Positions 17,078-25,893 of a DNA stretch of 64,000 nucleotides are shown in pieces. A program made the position numbers and the translations under genes. This stretch comes from Tepidibacillus_B infernus (lineage in GTDB: Bacteria; Bacillota; Bacilli; Tepidibacillales; Tepidibacillaceae). Under the pieces are notes generated by a model. It did no database searches. It saw nothing but the letters and a program-made list of their open reading frames with translations, and was not told the DNA's origin. Numbering within the stretch: position 1 is the first letter of the stretch; each line of letters starts with the position of its first letter. The stretch spans positions 744,001 to 808,000 of the forward strand of contig NZ_JBLWFI010000001.1 in NCBI RefSeq assembly GCF_048898065.1. The letters are read 5' to 3'.

Positions 17078-18751
17078 TTGCCAAAGAACAATAAAGAAAG
17101 ATTGCTTATTTTCGCTCTGGGCGGATTAGGCGAAATTGGCAAAAACATGTATGTCATACAATACGCTGATGATATCGTGGTTGTGGATGCTGGATTGAAG
17201 TTTCCAGAAGAGGAGATGCTCGGAATTGATTTGGTCATCCCCGATGTTTCTTACCTTGTTGAAAATAAAGAAAAGGTAAGAGCCATCATTCTAACCCATG
17301 GCCACGAAGATCATATTGGCGGGTTATCGTATGTATTAAAAGAGATCAACGTACCGGTATATGGAACTAAATTAACGCTCGGGCTTGTAGAAAGTAAATT
17401 AAAAGAGGCAAATATTCTCAGTGAATCTAAGCTTATTTTAGTGAACAATGAGTCGGAAATTCAATTGGGGGCATTAAAAGTTTCATTCTTTAAAGTGAAC
17501 CATAGCATACCAGATGCAGTTGGAGTAGTGATTGATACTCCTGAAGGTGTTGTGGTACATACTGGGGACTTTAAATTTGATTTGACACCTGTAAATAATC
17601 AAATGGCGGATATTCACAAAATGGCTGAAATTGGCAAAAGAGGTGTATTGGCTCTATTATCAGATAGTACTAATGCTGAACGTGAAGGACATACAGGATC
17701 TGAACGTTCAGTGGGAGAGTCCATTAGTGAAGTCTTTAGAAAAGCAAAACAAAGAATCATTGTGGCCACTTTTGCTTCTAATATTCATCGAATTCAACAA
17801 GTTGTTGATGCTTCAGTCGCCTACGATAGAAAGATTACCATTGTAGGTCGGAGCATGGTGAATGTTGTGAATATCGGTATTGAGTTGGGTTATCTTCACG
17901 TCCCTGAAGGTATGATTGTGGATGTAGATGAAATTAATAAATTACCTGCTGATCGTGTTGTTATCTTATCAACGGGTAGTCAAGGTGAGCCAATGTCCGC
18001 TTTGACACGTATGGCACGTTCAACTCATCGAAAACTTGATATCATGCCTGGTGATACTGTCATCATCTCTGCAACCCCTATACCGGGAAATGAAAAATAT
18101 GTCGCTCGAACTGTTGACCAATTGTTTAGAATCGGTGCCAATGTGATATATGGTGGTTCGATCTCAGGAGTACATGTTTCTGGTCATGGAAGCCAGGAAG
18201 AATTAAAATTAATGTTAAATTTTATGCGCCCAAAATTTTTTATTCCTATTCATGGTGAATATCGAATGTTACGCCTTCATTCTGATTTAGCTGAATCCAT
18301 CGGAATACCAAGAGAAAATATTTTTCTGTTAGATAATGGGGATACCATAGAGATTTCTAACGGTAAGGCTCGTTATGGTTCAAAGATTCCAGTTGGGAAT
18401 GTCTTAATTGATGGATTAGGTGTTGGGGATGTCGGCAATATTGTTTTAAGAGATCGTAAACTATTGTCTCAAGATGGTATATTAGTTGTTGTAGTTACAC
18501 TTAGCAAACAAAATGCTACGATTTTATCGGGTCCAGACATTATTTCTAGAGGATTTGTATACGTTCGTGAATCTGAGGAACTTTTAGAAGAAGCAAATCG
18601 CCTTGTCACTGTCACTTTACAAAAATTAATGATAGAGAACGTGAATGAATGGTCTTCATTAAAAAATAGTGTAAGAGATGTATTAGGAAGGTTCTTATAT
18701 GAACAAACAAGAAGAAGGCCAATGATTTTACCAATTATCATGGAAGTTTAA
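17078..18751 (+). CDS. rnjB: Ribonuclease J
   Basis: Metallo-beta-lactamase/beta-CASP ribonuclease with endo- and 5'-exonuclease activity, central to mRNA decay in Bacillales. About 557 aa. Seen: ALGGLGEIGKNMY, the zinc motif HGHEDHIGG (about 74-82), HTGDFKFD, STGSQGEPMSAL and HVSGHGSQEE. Position between dapA and tepA is that of B. subtilis rnjB (ymfA), hence the symbol. B. subtilis J2 has a degraded motif (HGHDEN), whereas this one is complete as in J1. AGGAGG ends 1 base before ATG 17072 and 7 before TTG 17078, so TTG is chosen. Confidence 0.9.
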   Translation: MPKNNKERLLIFALGGLGEIGKNMYVIQYADDIVVVDAGLKFPEEEMLGIDLVIPDVSYLVENKEKVRAIILTHGHEDHIGGLSYVLKEINVPVYGTKLTLGLVESKLKEANILSESKLILVNNESEIQLGALKVSFFKVNHSIPDAVGVVIDTPEGVVVHTGDFKFDLTPVNNQMADIHKMAEIGKRGVLALLSDSTNAEREGHTGSERSVGESISEVFRKAKQRIIVATFASNIHRIQQVVDASVAYDRKITIVGRSMVNVVNIGIELGYLHVPEGMIVDVDEINKLPADRVVILSTGSQGEPMSALTRMARSTHRKLDIMPGDTVIISATPIPGNEKYVARTVDQLFRIGANVIYGGSISGVHVSGHGSQEELKLMLNFMRPKFFIPIHGEYRMLRLHSDLAESIGIPRENIFLLDNGDTIEISNGKARYGSKIPVGNVLIDGLGVGDVGNIVLRDRKLLSQDGILVVVVTLSKQNATILSGPDIISRGFVYVRESEELLEEANRLVTVTLQKLMIENVNEWSSLKNSVRDVLGRFLYEQTRRRPMILPIIMEV

Positions 18752-18752
18752 T

Positions 18753-18788
18753 AAAAAAGAGCAGCCAAATTAAATGGTTGCTCTTTTC
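18753..18788 (+). terminator. Intrinsic terminator after the RNase J gene
   Basis: AAAAGAGCAGCCA, loop AATTAAA, TGGTTGCTCTTTT; long stem with one wobble pair. Confidence 0.85.
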
Positions 18789-18805
18789 CTTTGTATGATT
18801 TTTTG

Positions 18806-18821
18806 TAACTGCAGTTATACT
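18806..18821 (+). promoter_or_regulatory. Palindrome over the -10 element of tepA
   Basis: TAACTGCAGTTA (18806-18817) is a perfect 12-base palindrome. It overlaps TATACT (18816-18821), a likely -10; TTGTAT at 18791 with a 19-base spacer is a poor -35. It may be an operator for an unidentified repressor. Confidence 0.4.
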
Positions 18822-18843
18822 ACAAACATAAGGAGGAATGGAA

Positions 18844-19608
18844 ATGAATATGGAATTAAATCTTAATAAAACGTCAATGGAAGAATCTGAAGAAGAACAA
18901 CCAAACCTGCAAGAACAGCAAAAACAAAAAACGTTAATGGATACCCTTCAGAATCTTGGCCAGACAAATGTTCCAAGTATAGAAACCAATATTTTTTCCC
19001 TAAACATCATCGGACAAATAGAAGGTCACATTGTGCTTCCACCACAAAATAAAACAACTAAGTATGAACATATTATCCCCCAATTAATTGCAGCAGAACA
19101 AAATCCAAAAATTGAAGGCATTTTAATCACATTAAATACAGTTGGTGGTGATGTAGAAGCAGGGTTAGCGATTGCCGAAATGATTTCCTCATTATCAAAA
19201 CCAACCGTAACGCTTGTTCTTGGGGGAGGCCATTCTATCGGAGTACCTATTGCAGTTAGTTCCGATTACTCGTTTATTGCAGAAACAGCCACAATGACGA
19301 TCCATCCTGTACGTCTAACAGGCTTGGTGATTGGTGTTCCACAGACGTTTGAATACTTAGATAAAATGCAGGATCGAGTGGTTAGGTTCATAACACAACA
19401 TTCCAAAATATCTGAAGAAAAATTTAAGGAACTCATGTTTAAAACTGGTGAGCTAACTCGTGATATTGGTACTAATGTTGTAGGAACGGATGCTGTAAAA
19501 TACGGGTTGATCGATGCTGTTGGTGGACTTGGCGATGCGATTAAGGAACTAAATAGAAGGATTGCTGAGTGGAAAGAAACGAAAGCAAGACAGGGCGTGG
19601 TACAATGA
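18844..19608 (+). CDS. tepA: ClpP-like serine protease TepA
   Basis: About 254 aa, ClpP-fold protease known in B. subtilis as TepA/YmfB (translocation-enhancing protein). Seen: a Gln/Glu-rich N terminus, LNTVGGDVEAGLAIAEMI, GGGHSIGVPIAVSSD bearing the likely nucleophilic Ser, and TATMTIHPVRLTGLVIG. These match B. subtilis TepA strongly. AGGAGG (18831-18836) is 1 base from ATG 18838 and 7 from ATG 18844, so the second is chosen. ylzJ follows with a 4-base ATGA overlap. Confidence 0.93.
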   Translation: MNMELNLNKTSMEESEEEQPNLQEQQKQKTLMDTLQNLGQTNVPSIETNIFSLNIIGQIEGHIVLPPQNKTTKYEHIIPQLIAAEQNPKIEGILITLNTVGGDVEAGLAIAEMISSLSKPTVTLVLGGGHSIGVPIAVSSDYSFIAETATMTIHPVRLTGLVIGVPQTFEYLDKMQDRVVRFITQHSKISEEKFKELMFKTGELTRDIGTNVVGTDAVKYGLIDAVGGLGDAIKELNRRIAEWKETKARQGVVQ

Positions 19609-19832
19609 TTTTTTATAGCACGATTCCAATTGAAACCGTTTTTGATGGATTTGACCAAATGAAACTTAACTACAAAGAGGTACAAATGGGACATATGACA
19701 ATGATTGTAGAGCCAACATCGGATTATCAGGCAAAAATTGTTAGATTGATTAGTCCTGTGGCACAAGATTATTTGAATCCCAAATATCAACCTGGTCAAA
19801 CTCTTTATTTTAATTTTTCTGACTCTCATTAA
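19605..19832 (+). CDS. ylzJ: YlzJ-like small protein
   Basis: A 75-residue protein starting at ATG 19605, which overlaps the tepA stop as ATGA. Seen: MIFYSTIPIETVFDGFD at the start and a C-terminal half with VEPTSDYQAKIVRLIS. In B. subtilis ylzJ lies at the same place between tepA and spoIIIE; the Pfam YlzJ-like family is of unknown function. The assignment relies on position, size and the N-terminal pattern. Confidence 0.8.
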   Translation: MIFYSTIPIETVFDGFDQMKLNYKEVQMGHMTMIVEPTSDYQAKIVRLISPVAQDYLNPKYQPGQTLYFNFSDSH

Positions 19833-19867
19833 TTGCCTGTTGTTTCCTTGTTTTCCATGTTATAATG

Positions 19868-19905
19868 CTTATAAAAAGCAGCCTAGGTAGGCTGCTTTTT
19901 ATAAG
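19868..19905 (+). terminator. Long symmetric terminator between ylzJ and spoIIIE
   Basis: A nearly perfect 18-base inverted repeat built around AAAAAGCAGCCTA and TAGGCTGCTTTTT with a 2-base centre. A and T tracts on both sides mean it could act in either direction. Confidence 0.85.
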
Positions 19906-19937
19906 GAAGCTGATTGGAAAACGGGTGAGAAAAAATA

Positions 19938-22265
19938 ATGGTTACAAAAAGGAAAAAAAATAGAAAACAAAGAATGAAACAACATCTTAAATTCGAAGCC
20001 TACGGTATATTACTTTTTGTGTTATTTATTATAGAATTATCCAAAATGGGCTATATTGGCGATTACCTAAATCTTTTTTTTCGATTTTTAGTGGGACAAT
20101 GGGATTTTACTCTTAGTTTAATTGGCCTATACCTTTCGTTATACTTAATGACCAAAAGAAAATTTTCTTTTCATTGGTCTATGAGAAAAATTGGCCTACT
20201 CTTGATTTATATTTCACTTATTATCTTAAACCATGTAGTTTTTGTCGAAAATATTCAACTAAATGGGATGTATAAAGATATTGGAGTCTTAAAAGCAACA
20301 TGGCAGCAATTTGTTCTGGAAATGAAAGATCATGGGAATGTTGATTTGGGTGGTGGAATGGTCGGAGCTTTATTTTATCAGCTATTTAATTACCTTTTTG
20401 ACCATTCAGGAACAAAAGTAATATTAGTGGCACTTATTTTGGTAGGAATACTTCTTTTCTTTCATTTTTCTTATGTAGAGCTATTTAAAAAAATAAAGCT
20501 CTTTTTCCAAAACCAAATAACTGTATTAGAGGAAAAAGTCAAGGATTTTCTTTTATTACTTAATCAAAAACAACCCAAAGCAAAAAGAAGAAAATTACCA
20601 CAAAAAAATAATGAAGAGCATATAGAAAATGAACCAAATTCTAATCACTTTGACCATTACGAAGAACCCATTATTCATGATTTTATGGATCGAAACGTGT
20701 CAACAAACCAGTCAACAATTAATCATAATACACATCCTTTAAATATGGATTTAGAACTAGAAAATCAAGAGGGTGACGATAATCAAGAAATTGAATTAAG
20801 TGGGATTTCTTTACAAAATGAAGAGAAAAATTATTTTATGCCTCCCTTTCATATCTTAAATTCTCCTGAATTTCAAGAACAAGGAGAAGAATTTAAAGAT
20901 ATTAGTAATAATGCAAAAAAATTAGAATCTACTTTAGAAAGTTTTGGTGTAAAAGCACGAGTAACACAAATACATAGAGGTCCTGCCGTTACACGCTTTG
21001 AAATTCAACCTGATGTAGGTGTAAAAGTTAGTAGGATCGTCAATTTAGCTGATGATATTGCTTTATCTCTTGCGGCAAAAGATATTCGAATCGAAGCACC
21101 TATTCCAGGAAAAGCAGCAATAGGAATTGAGGTTCCTAACTCAGAAATTGCAGTGGTTACTCTGAAGGAGGTACTAGAAAGTCAAGCATTTTATGAATCT
21201 AAGTCAAAACTAAGTCTCGGACTAGGTAGAGATATATCTGGTGAACCTATTATTGGGAATTTATCAAAAATGCCCCATTTATTAGTAGCTGGTGCTACTG
21301 GATCAGGTAAAAGTGTATGTATTAATTCAATGATTGTAAGTATTCTATATAAAGCAAAACCAAGTGAAGTAAAGTTTTTAATGATTGATCCCAAGATGGT
21401 TGAACTTAATGTTTATAATGGGATCCCCCATCTTTTATCACCAGTTGTAACTGATCCAAAAAAAGCATCAAAGGCTTTAAAAATGATTGTGAATGAAATG
21501 GAAAAAAGATATGAAAGCTTTGCTGAAAAAGGTGCACGTGATATCGAAAGATATAATGCACTTCTTATCGATGAAAGTCCTGAAAAGGCGCAAATTTTGC
21601 CATATATCGTTGTTATCATTGATGAACTAGCAGACCTAATGATGGTTGCGCCAAATGATGTAGAAGATGCAATTATTCGTTTGGCTCAAAAAGCTAGGGC
21701 TGCAGGAATTCATTTAATTGTTGCAACACAACGTCCTTCAGTTGATGTTATTACTGGTTTGATTAAAGCAAACATACCTTCACGAATTGCCTTTGGGGTT
21801 TCTTCCCAAACTGATTCAAGAACGATCATAGATATGGGGGGAGCTGAAAAATTACTTGGTAGAGGGGATATGCTTTACTTTCCTGTGGGCTACTCGAAAC
21901 CTGTTCGTGTTCAAGGAGCATTTATAACTGATCTTGAAGTGGAGGCTGTTGTTCAATATGTGAAAGAACAACAACAAGCAAATTATCAAGAAGGAATTGT
22001 TACGGAACTAAATAAGCCAAATGAAGCTGAAGAAGTCGATGAGGTTCTTGATGACCTATTTTATGAAGCTGTAGAATTAGTGGTTGAAACAAAACAAGCA
22101 TCTGTATCCATGTTGCAGCGAAGGTTGCGAGTTGGGTATACTAGAGCTGCAAGATTGATTGATGAAATGGAAAAGAGAGGTATTATAGGCCCTTATGAGG
22201 GAAGTAAACCACGTACTGTTCTTATTAGCATCGATCAGTATCAACAAATGAAGATCCCAATTTAA
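19938..22265 (+). CDS. spoIIIE: DNA translocase SpoIIIE/FtsK
   Basis: Septal ATP-driven DNA pump that moves the chromosome into the forespore. 775 aa. Seen: basic N terminus, about four membrane segments within residues 18-175, a polar linker, the alpha/beta motor with Walker A GATGSGKS (about 452-459) and Walker B VVIIDELADLM, RPSVDVITGLIKAN, and the C-terminal gamma winged helix (SVSMLQRRLRVGYTRAARL) that reads KOPS/SRS sites. Position between ylzJ and ymfC matches spoIIIE. The ribosome site is weak (GGGTGAG). A second FtsK-type paralogue may exist elsewhere in the genome. Confidence 0.94.
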   Translation: MVTKRKKNRKQRMKQHLKFEAYGILLFVLFIIELSKMGYIGDYLNLFFRFLVGQWDFTLSLIGLYLSLYLMTKRKFSFHWSMRKIGLLLIYISLIILNHVVFVENIQLNGMYKDIGVLKATWQQFVLEMKDHGNVDLGGGMVGALFYQLFNYLFDHSGTKVILVALILVGILLFFHFSYVELFKKIKLFFQNQITVLEEKVKDFLLLLNQKQPKAKRRKLPQKNNEEHIENEPNSNHFDHYEEPIIHDFMDRNVSTNQSTINHNTHPLNMDLELENQEGDDNQEIELSGISLQNEEKNYFMPPFHILNSPEFQEQGEEFKDISNNAKKLESTLESFGVKARVTQIHRGPAVTRFEIQPDVGVKVSRIVNLADDIALSLAAKDIRIEAPIPGKAAIGIEVPNSEIAVVTLKEVLESQAFYESKSKLSLGLGRDISGEPIIGNLSKMPHLLVAGATGSGKSVCINSMIVSILYKAKPSEVKFLMIDPKMVELNVYNGIPHLLSPVVTDPKKASKALKMIVNEMEKRYESFAEKGARDIERYNALLIDESPEKAQILPYIVVIIDELADLMMVAPNDVEDAIIRLAQKARAAGIHLIVATQRPSVDVITGLIKANIPSRIAFGVSSQTDSRTIIDMGGAEKLLGRGDMLYFPVGYSKPVRVQGAFITDLEVEAVVQYVKEQQQANYQEGIVTELNKPNEAEEVDEVLDDLFYEAVELVVETKQASVSMLQRRLRVGYTRAARLIDEMEKRGIIGPYEGSKPRTVLISIDQYQQMKIPI

Positions 22266-22340
22266 ATGCTTTCATAGAAATTTTTGTTGATTTTTTGTTT
22301 AAAAAAAGTGAAAATAAATGTGAGATGTTAATGTAGTATA

Positions 22341-22353
22341 ACGTCAGACGTCT
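22341..22353 (+). promoter_or_regulatory. Inverted repeat before the GntR gene
   Basis: ACGTC-A-GACGT (22341-22351), overlapped by the palindrome AGACGTCT (22346-22353). It sits against a possible -10, TATAAC (22337-22342). A candidate autoregulatory operator; the -35 region is not convincing. Confidence 0.4.
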
Positions 22354-22375
22354 AATATGAAAGGAATGCTTTTTA

Positions 22376-23101
22376 ATGTCCTTAAGATCTGATCCACGGC
22401 CTCTTTATCTATTGGTTATCGATAAAATTAAGCAAGATATTGAACAAAGAATCTTAAAGCCTGGGCAGAAACTTCCATCAGAGTTTGAGTTATCTAAAGA
22501 TTTGGGAATAAGTCGTGCTACCTTGCGTGAAGCTCTTCGAATTCTTGAAGATGAGAATATCATTACACGTAAACACGGAGTTGGAACATTTATCAATGCT
22601 AAACCTGTATATACAAGTGGTATTGAAGAATTATTTAGTATCACTCAAATGATTGAAAAGAATGGACAGAAAGCAGGCACTATTTATGTAAACAAAGCTT
22701 TTGCGTCTGCAACACAAGAAGATATAAAAACTTTCCATCTCGATGATTCAGATCTTGTTCTAAGAGTTGAAAGGATCAGAACTGCAGACGAAGAGCCTGT
22801 TGTTTATTGTATTGATAAAATTCCCGATAGTATATTAACGAAAGATTTTGATTTTCACCAATATGGTTCTGTATTTAAAAGCCTTGAACAACATGCTAAT
22901 ATTTTTATTTCCCATGCCATTACAGAAATTATTCCAATAGGTTATCATGAAAAAATTTCGCCATTATTACATTCACCACCTGAATCATCATTATTGATTT
23001 TAAAACAGCTCCATTTTGATATGAGCGATCGTCCAGTATTATTCTCAATCAATTATTTTAGGGCAGACAAGTTTAGATTTCAGGTGTTGAGAAAAAGATA
23101 A
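22376..23101 (+). CDS. ymfC: GntR/HutC-family transcriptional regulator (YmfC-like)
   Basis: 241 aa. Seen: N-terminal winged helix with PLYLLVIDKIKQDIE, GQKLPSEFELSKDLGISRATLREALRIL (the recognition helix region) and KHGVGTFI, then a C-terminal UTRA ligand domain ending VLFSINYFRADKFRFQV. It follows spoIIIE as ymfC does in B. subtilis. The next genes encode a BMP-type importer, so it probably controls that transport, perhaps sensing a nucleoside or related metabolite; this is inference. A palindrome near its own start hints at autoregulation. Confidence 0.88.
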   Translation: MSLRSDPRPLYLLVIDKIKQDIEQRILKPGQKLPSEFELSKDLGISRATLREALRILEDENIITRKHGVGTFINAKPVYTSGIEELFSITQMIEKNGQKAGTIYVNKAFASATQEDIKTFHLDDSDLVLRVERIRTADEEPVVYCIDKIPDSILTKDFDFHQYGSVFKSLEQHANIFISHAITEIIPIGYHEKISPLLHSPPESSLLILKQLHFDMSDRPVLFSINYFRADKFRFQVLRKR

Positions 23102-23210
23102 AAAGTAAGAAATGTTTTCTTTTGTAAGGAGGTGTTAATAATTTAGATAGGAATTCAATGAGTTCAATTTATTTTTAACATTATTTAAAATTAAATTGGG
23201 GGTTAAATTT

Positions 23211-24269
23211 ATGAAAAAATTTTTCACATTAATGCTTATTTTTACTCTTGCTATGACTACCTTTTTAGTAGGTTGTGGTGCTGATAAAGAAGAAACAAAA
23301 AAACCAGACCAACAAGCTCAACCAGATCAAGCAACAGAAAAACAGCTAAAAGTTGCAATGGTAACTGACGTTGGTGGTGTGAATGACCAATCCTTCAACC
23401 AGTCTGCATGGGAAGGACTACAAAGAGCAGAACAAGAACTTGGAATTAAAGCTTCTTACAAAGAATCAAAACAAGATGCTGATTATGCACCAAATATGGA
23501 ACAATTATTAGACGAAGAAAATGATTTAATTTGGGGAATTGGTTTCAAAATGGGAGATACTATTCTTGCTGAAGCTCAAAAAAACCCAGATCAAAAATAT
23601 GCAATTATTGACTACGCTTATGATCAAACTCCAGAGAACTTAGTTGGGGTAGTATTTAAAGCAGAACAAGCTTCTTTCTTAGTTGGTTATATTGCTGGTA
23701 AGATGACCAAGACTGGAAAAGTTGGTTTTGTTGGTGGTATTGAAGGCGTTGTAATCGATGGTTTTGATTATGGTTTCCAAGCAGGTGTGAAGTATGCAAA
23801 CCCTAATGTTACTGTTTTAAGACAATATGCTGAATCCTTTACAGACTCTGCAAAGGGTAAAGCAATCGCAAACTCCATGTACCAAGACGGAGCAGATATC
23901 GTTTTCCATGCTGCAGGTGGTGTAGGTGATGGAGTTATTGAAGCTGCTAAAGAACAAGGAAAATTCGCAATTGGTGTTGACAGAGACCAAAATAACTTAG
24001 CGCCAGATAACGTAATTACTTCTGCGATGAAACGTGTAGATAACGGTATTTACAACATTGTAAAACAGCTCAAAGAAGGGAATTTCCCTGGTGGGCAAAC
24101 CGTCGTTTTAGGATTAGCTGAAGGAGCAGTCGATATTGCACCATCCTCTGACAAACACGTTCCTAAAGAAATTTTAGATGAAGTAAATGGTTTGAAAGAA
24201 AAAATTATCAATGGGGAAATTGAAGTACCTTACAATAAAGAAACCTTTGATAAATTTGAAGTAAAATAA
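23211..24269 (+). CDS. BMP-family substrate-binding lipoprotein of nucleoside-type ABC importer
   Basis: 352 aa. Signal peptide with lipobox LVGC, Cys22 lipidated, then a DQ/K-rich linker and a BMP/PnrA-type periplasmic binding fold: AMVTDVGGVNDQSFNQSAWEGL, IDYAYDQTPENLVGVVFKAEQASFLVGYIAG, VGFVGGIEGVVIDGF. In B. subtilis the similar NupN binds guanosine/nucleosides. ATG 23211 is chosen over an upstream TTG at 23196 because it starts the signal peptide (MKKFF). First gene of a lipoprotein-ATPase-permease-permease set after the GntR regulator; a stable hairpin follows it. Confidence 0.92.
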   Translation: MKKFFTLMLIFTLAMTTFLVGCGADKEETKKPDQQAQPDQATEKQLKVAMVTDVGGVNDQSFNQSAWEGLQRAEQELGIKASYKESKQDADYAPNMEQLLDEENDLIWGIGFKMGDTILAEAQKNPDQKYAIIDYAYDQTPENLVGVVFKAEQASFLVGYIAGKMTKTGKVGFVGGIEGVVIDGFDYGFQAGVKYANPNVTVLRQYAESFTDSAKGKAIANSMYQDGADIVFHAAGGVGDGVIEAAKEQGKFAIGVDRDQNNLAPDNVITSAMKRVDNGIYNIVKQLKEGNFPGGQTVVLGLAEGAVDIAPSSDKHVPKEILDEVNGLKEKIINGEIEVPYNKETFDKFEVK

Positions 24270-24288
24270 TAATTGTAAAGAAAAACTT

Positions 24289-24316
24289 AACGGCTCGGAC
24301 AATTGTCTGAGCTGTT
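24289..24316 (+). promoter_or_regulatory. Intercistronic hairpin between lipoprotein and ABC ATPase genes
   Basis: A 28-base near-perfect inverted repeat (AACGGCTCGGACAA with TTGTCTGAGCTGTT, two or three G-U pairs) without a proper T-tract. Such hairpins after a binding-protein gene usually stabilise its mRNA or cause partial termination, giving more binding protein than transporter; that role is inferred. Confidence 0.7.
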
Positions 24317-24348
24317 TCGATATGTAGATTGGATTGGAGGGTTCTTCT

Positions 24349-25893
24349 TTGAATCACATAGATTTCCAGGATAAAGTTGTTGAGATGAAAAGCATCACTA
24401 AGATTTTTGGAAATTTAAAAGCAAATGACAATATAAATCTAACTGTTCATAAAGGAGAAGTCCATGCATTATTAGGAGAGAACGGTGCTGGTAAATCAAC
24501 GTTAATGAACATTTTATATGGACTTTATCAACCTACGTCTGGTGAAATATATATTAAAGGAAAAAAGATTGATATTACAAATCCAAACGTAGCGATTAAA
24601 CATGGTATTGGAATGGTTCATCAACATTTTATGCTGGTAGAACCCTTTACAGTTGCAGAAAATATTATCTTGGGAATGGAAATAACCAAGGTACTCGGCA
24701 AACTAGATATGCAAAAGGCGATTCAGGATGTTCAATATTTGTCTGAAAAATATGGATTACATGTTGATCCTAATGCAAAAATTGAAGATATTACGGTTGG
24801 GATGCAACAAAGAGTTGAGATTTTAAAGGCTTTATATCGTGGAGCCGATATCTTAATTTTGGACGAACCTACTGCTGTTTTAACACCGCAGGAAATCAAT
24901 GAATTGATTCAAATCATTCGTAATTTAACTGGTGAAGGTAAATCTGTCATTATCATAACCCATAAATTGAAAGAAATTAAGATGGCAGCAGATTATTGTA
25001 CGATTATAAGAAGAGGGAAACATATTGATACTGTTGATGTAAGTGATACAACTGAAGAGGAATTGGCTGCTAAAATGGTAGGCAGAGAAGTAAGTTTCAA
25101 GGTGGAAAAAGAAGAAAGAGAACTTGGAAAACCAGTTTTCTCTATTGAAAACATTGTGGTAAAAGACAATAGGGGAATTAATGCCGTCAACGGATTGTCC
25201 CTTGAAATATATGCTGGAGAAATACTTGGAATTGCTGGTGTAGATGGAAATGGTCAAAGCGAACTCATTGAAGCCATAACTGGCCTTAGAAAGATTGAAT
25301 CTGGCAGGATTTCAATTAATGGTAAAGATATTACCAATCGAATACCAAAAGAAATCATTGAAAATAAGATATCTACAATCCCGGAGGATCGACAAAAAAG
25401 AGGTCTTGTACTTGACTTCACCGTTGCTGAAAATATGATTCTAGAAAATTATCACAAGGAACCTTTTGCAAAAAAAGGAATATTAAATCATGATAAGATA
25501 AAAGAGTTTGCAAAAGAGTTGATCGAAAAATTCGACATAAGGCCAACAGATGAAAATGCCAAAGCAAGATCTCTGTCTGGTGGGAACCAACAGAAAGTGA
25601 TCATTGCTCGTGAGGTAACAAATGACCCTGACCTGCTAATCGCAGCACAACCTACGCGCGGACTTGACGTAGGTGCTATTGAATATGTGCATAAAGCTTT
25701 AGTGGAACAAAGAGATAAAAATAAAGCAGTCCTTTTAGTGTCTTTAGAACTTGATGAAGTAATGAATGTATCAGACCGCATTGCCGTAATCTATGAAGGA
25801 AAGATTGTAGGAATTGTTGATGCAAAAGAAGCTGATGAAAACACATTAGGACTAATGATGGCAGGAGGTGGTGTCGATGTTGGACAAAAATAA
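24349..25893 (+). CDS. Nucleoside-type ABC importer, duplicated ATPase
   Basis: About 514 aa with two ABC domains in one chain, as in NupO and other BMP-associated importers. First domain: GENGAGKST (about 44-52), LDEPTAVLTPQE. Second domain: degenerate Walker A GVDGNGQSE, signature SLSGGNQQKV and QPTRGLDVGA in place of the usual DEPT, normal for this family. TTG 24349 is 8 bases after GGAGG; a TTG at 24334 lies upstream of the ribosome site. It overlaps the first permease gene by 17 bases. Confidence 0.92.
   Translation: MNHIDFQDKVVEMKSITKIFGNLKANDNINLTVHKGEVHALLGENGAGKSTLMNILYGLYQPTSGEIYIKGKKIDITNPNVAIKHGIGMVHQHFMLVEPFTVAENIILGMEITKVLGKLDMQKAIQDVQYLSEKYGLHVDPNAKIEDITVGMQQRVEILKALYRGADILILDEPTAVLTPQEINELIQIIRNLTGEGKSVIIITHKLKEIKMAADYCTIIRRGKHIDTVDVSDTTEEELAAKMVGREVSFKVEKEERELGKPVFSIENIVVKDNRGINAVNGLSLEIYAGEILGIAGVDGNGQSELIEAITGLRKIESGRISINGKDITNRIPKEIIENKISTIPEDRQKRGLVLDFTVAENMILENYHKEPFAKKGILNHDKIKEFAKELIEKFDIRPTDENAKARSLSGGNQQKVIIAREVTNDPDLLIAAQPTRGLDVGAIEYVHKALVEQRDKNKAVLLVSLELDEVMNVSDRIAVIYEGKIVGIVDAKEADENTLGLMMAGGGVDVGQK

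Noticed and set aside
19266..19829. 187-codon minus-strand open frame across tepA and ylzJ
   Set aside because: It is antisense to two well-supported genes and its translation resembles no known protein; low-stop antisense frames are expected here.
20242..20249. TTGTCGAA, a Spo0A-box-like octamer
   Set aside because: It lies inside spoIIIE coding sequence, away from any promoter; an 8-base match is expected by chance.
23126..23150. Strong Shine-Dalgarno (AAGGAGGTG) with no start codon after it, between the GntR and lipoprotein genes
   Set aside because: The following triplets run into TAG with no usable start; it may be a relic of a lost gene, but nothing supports a feature.
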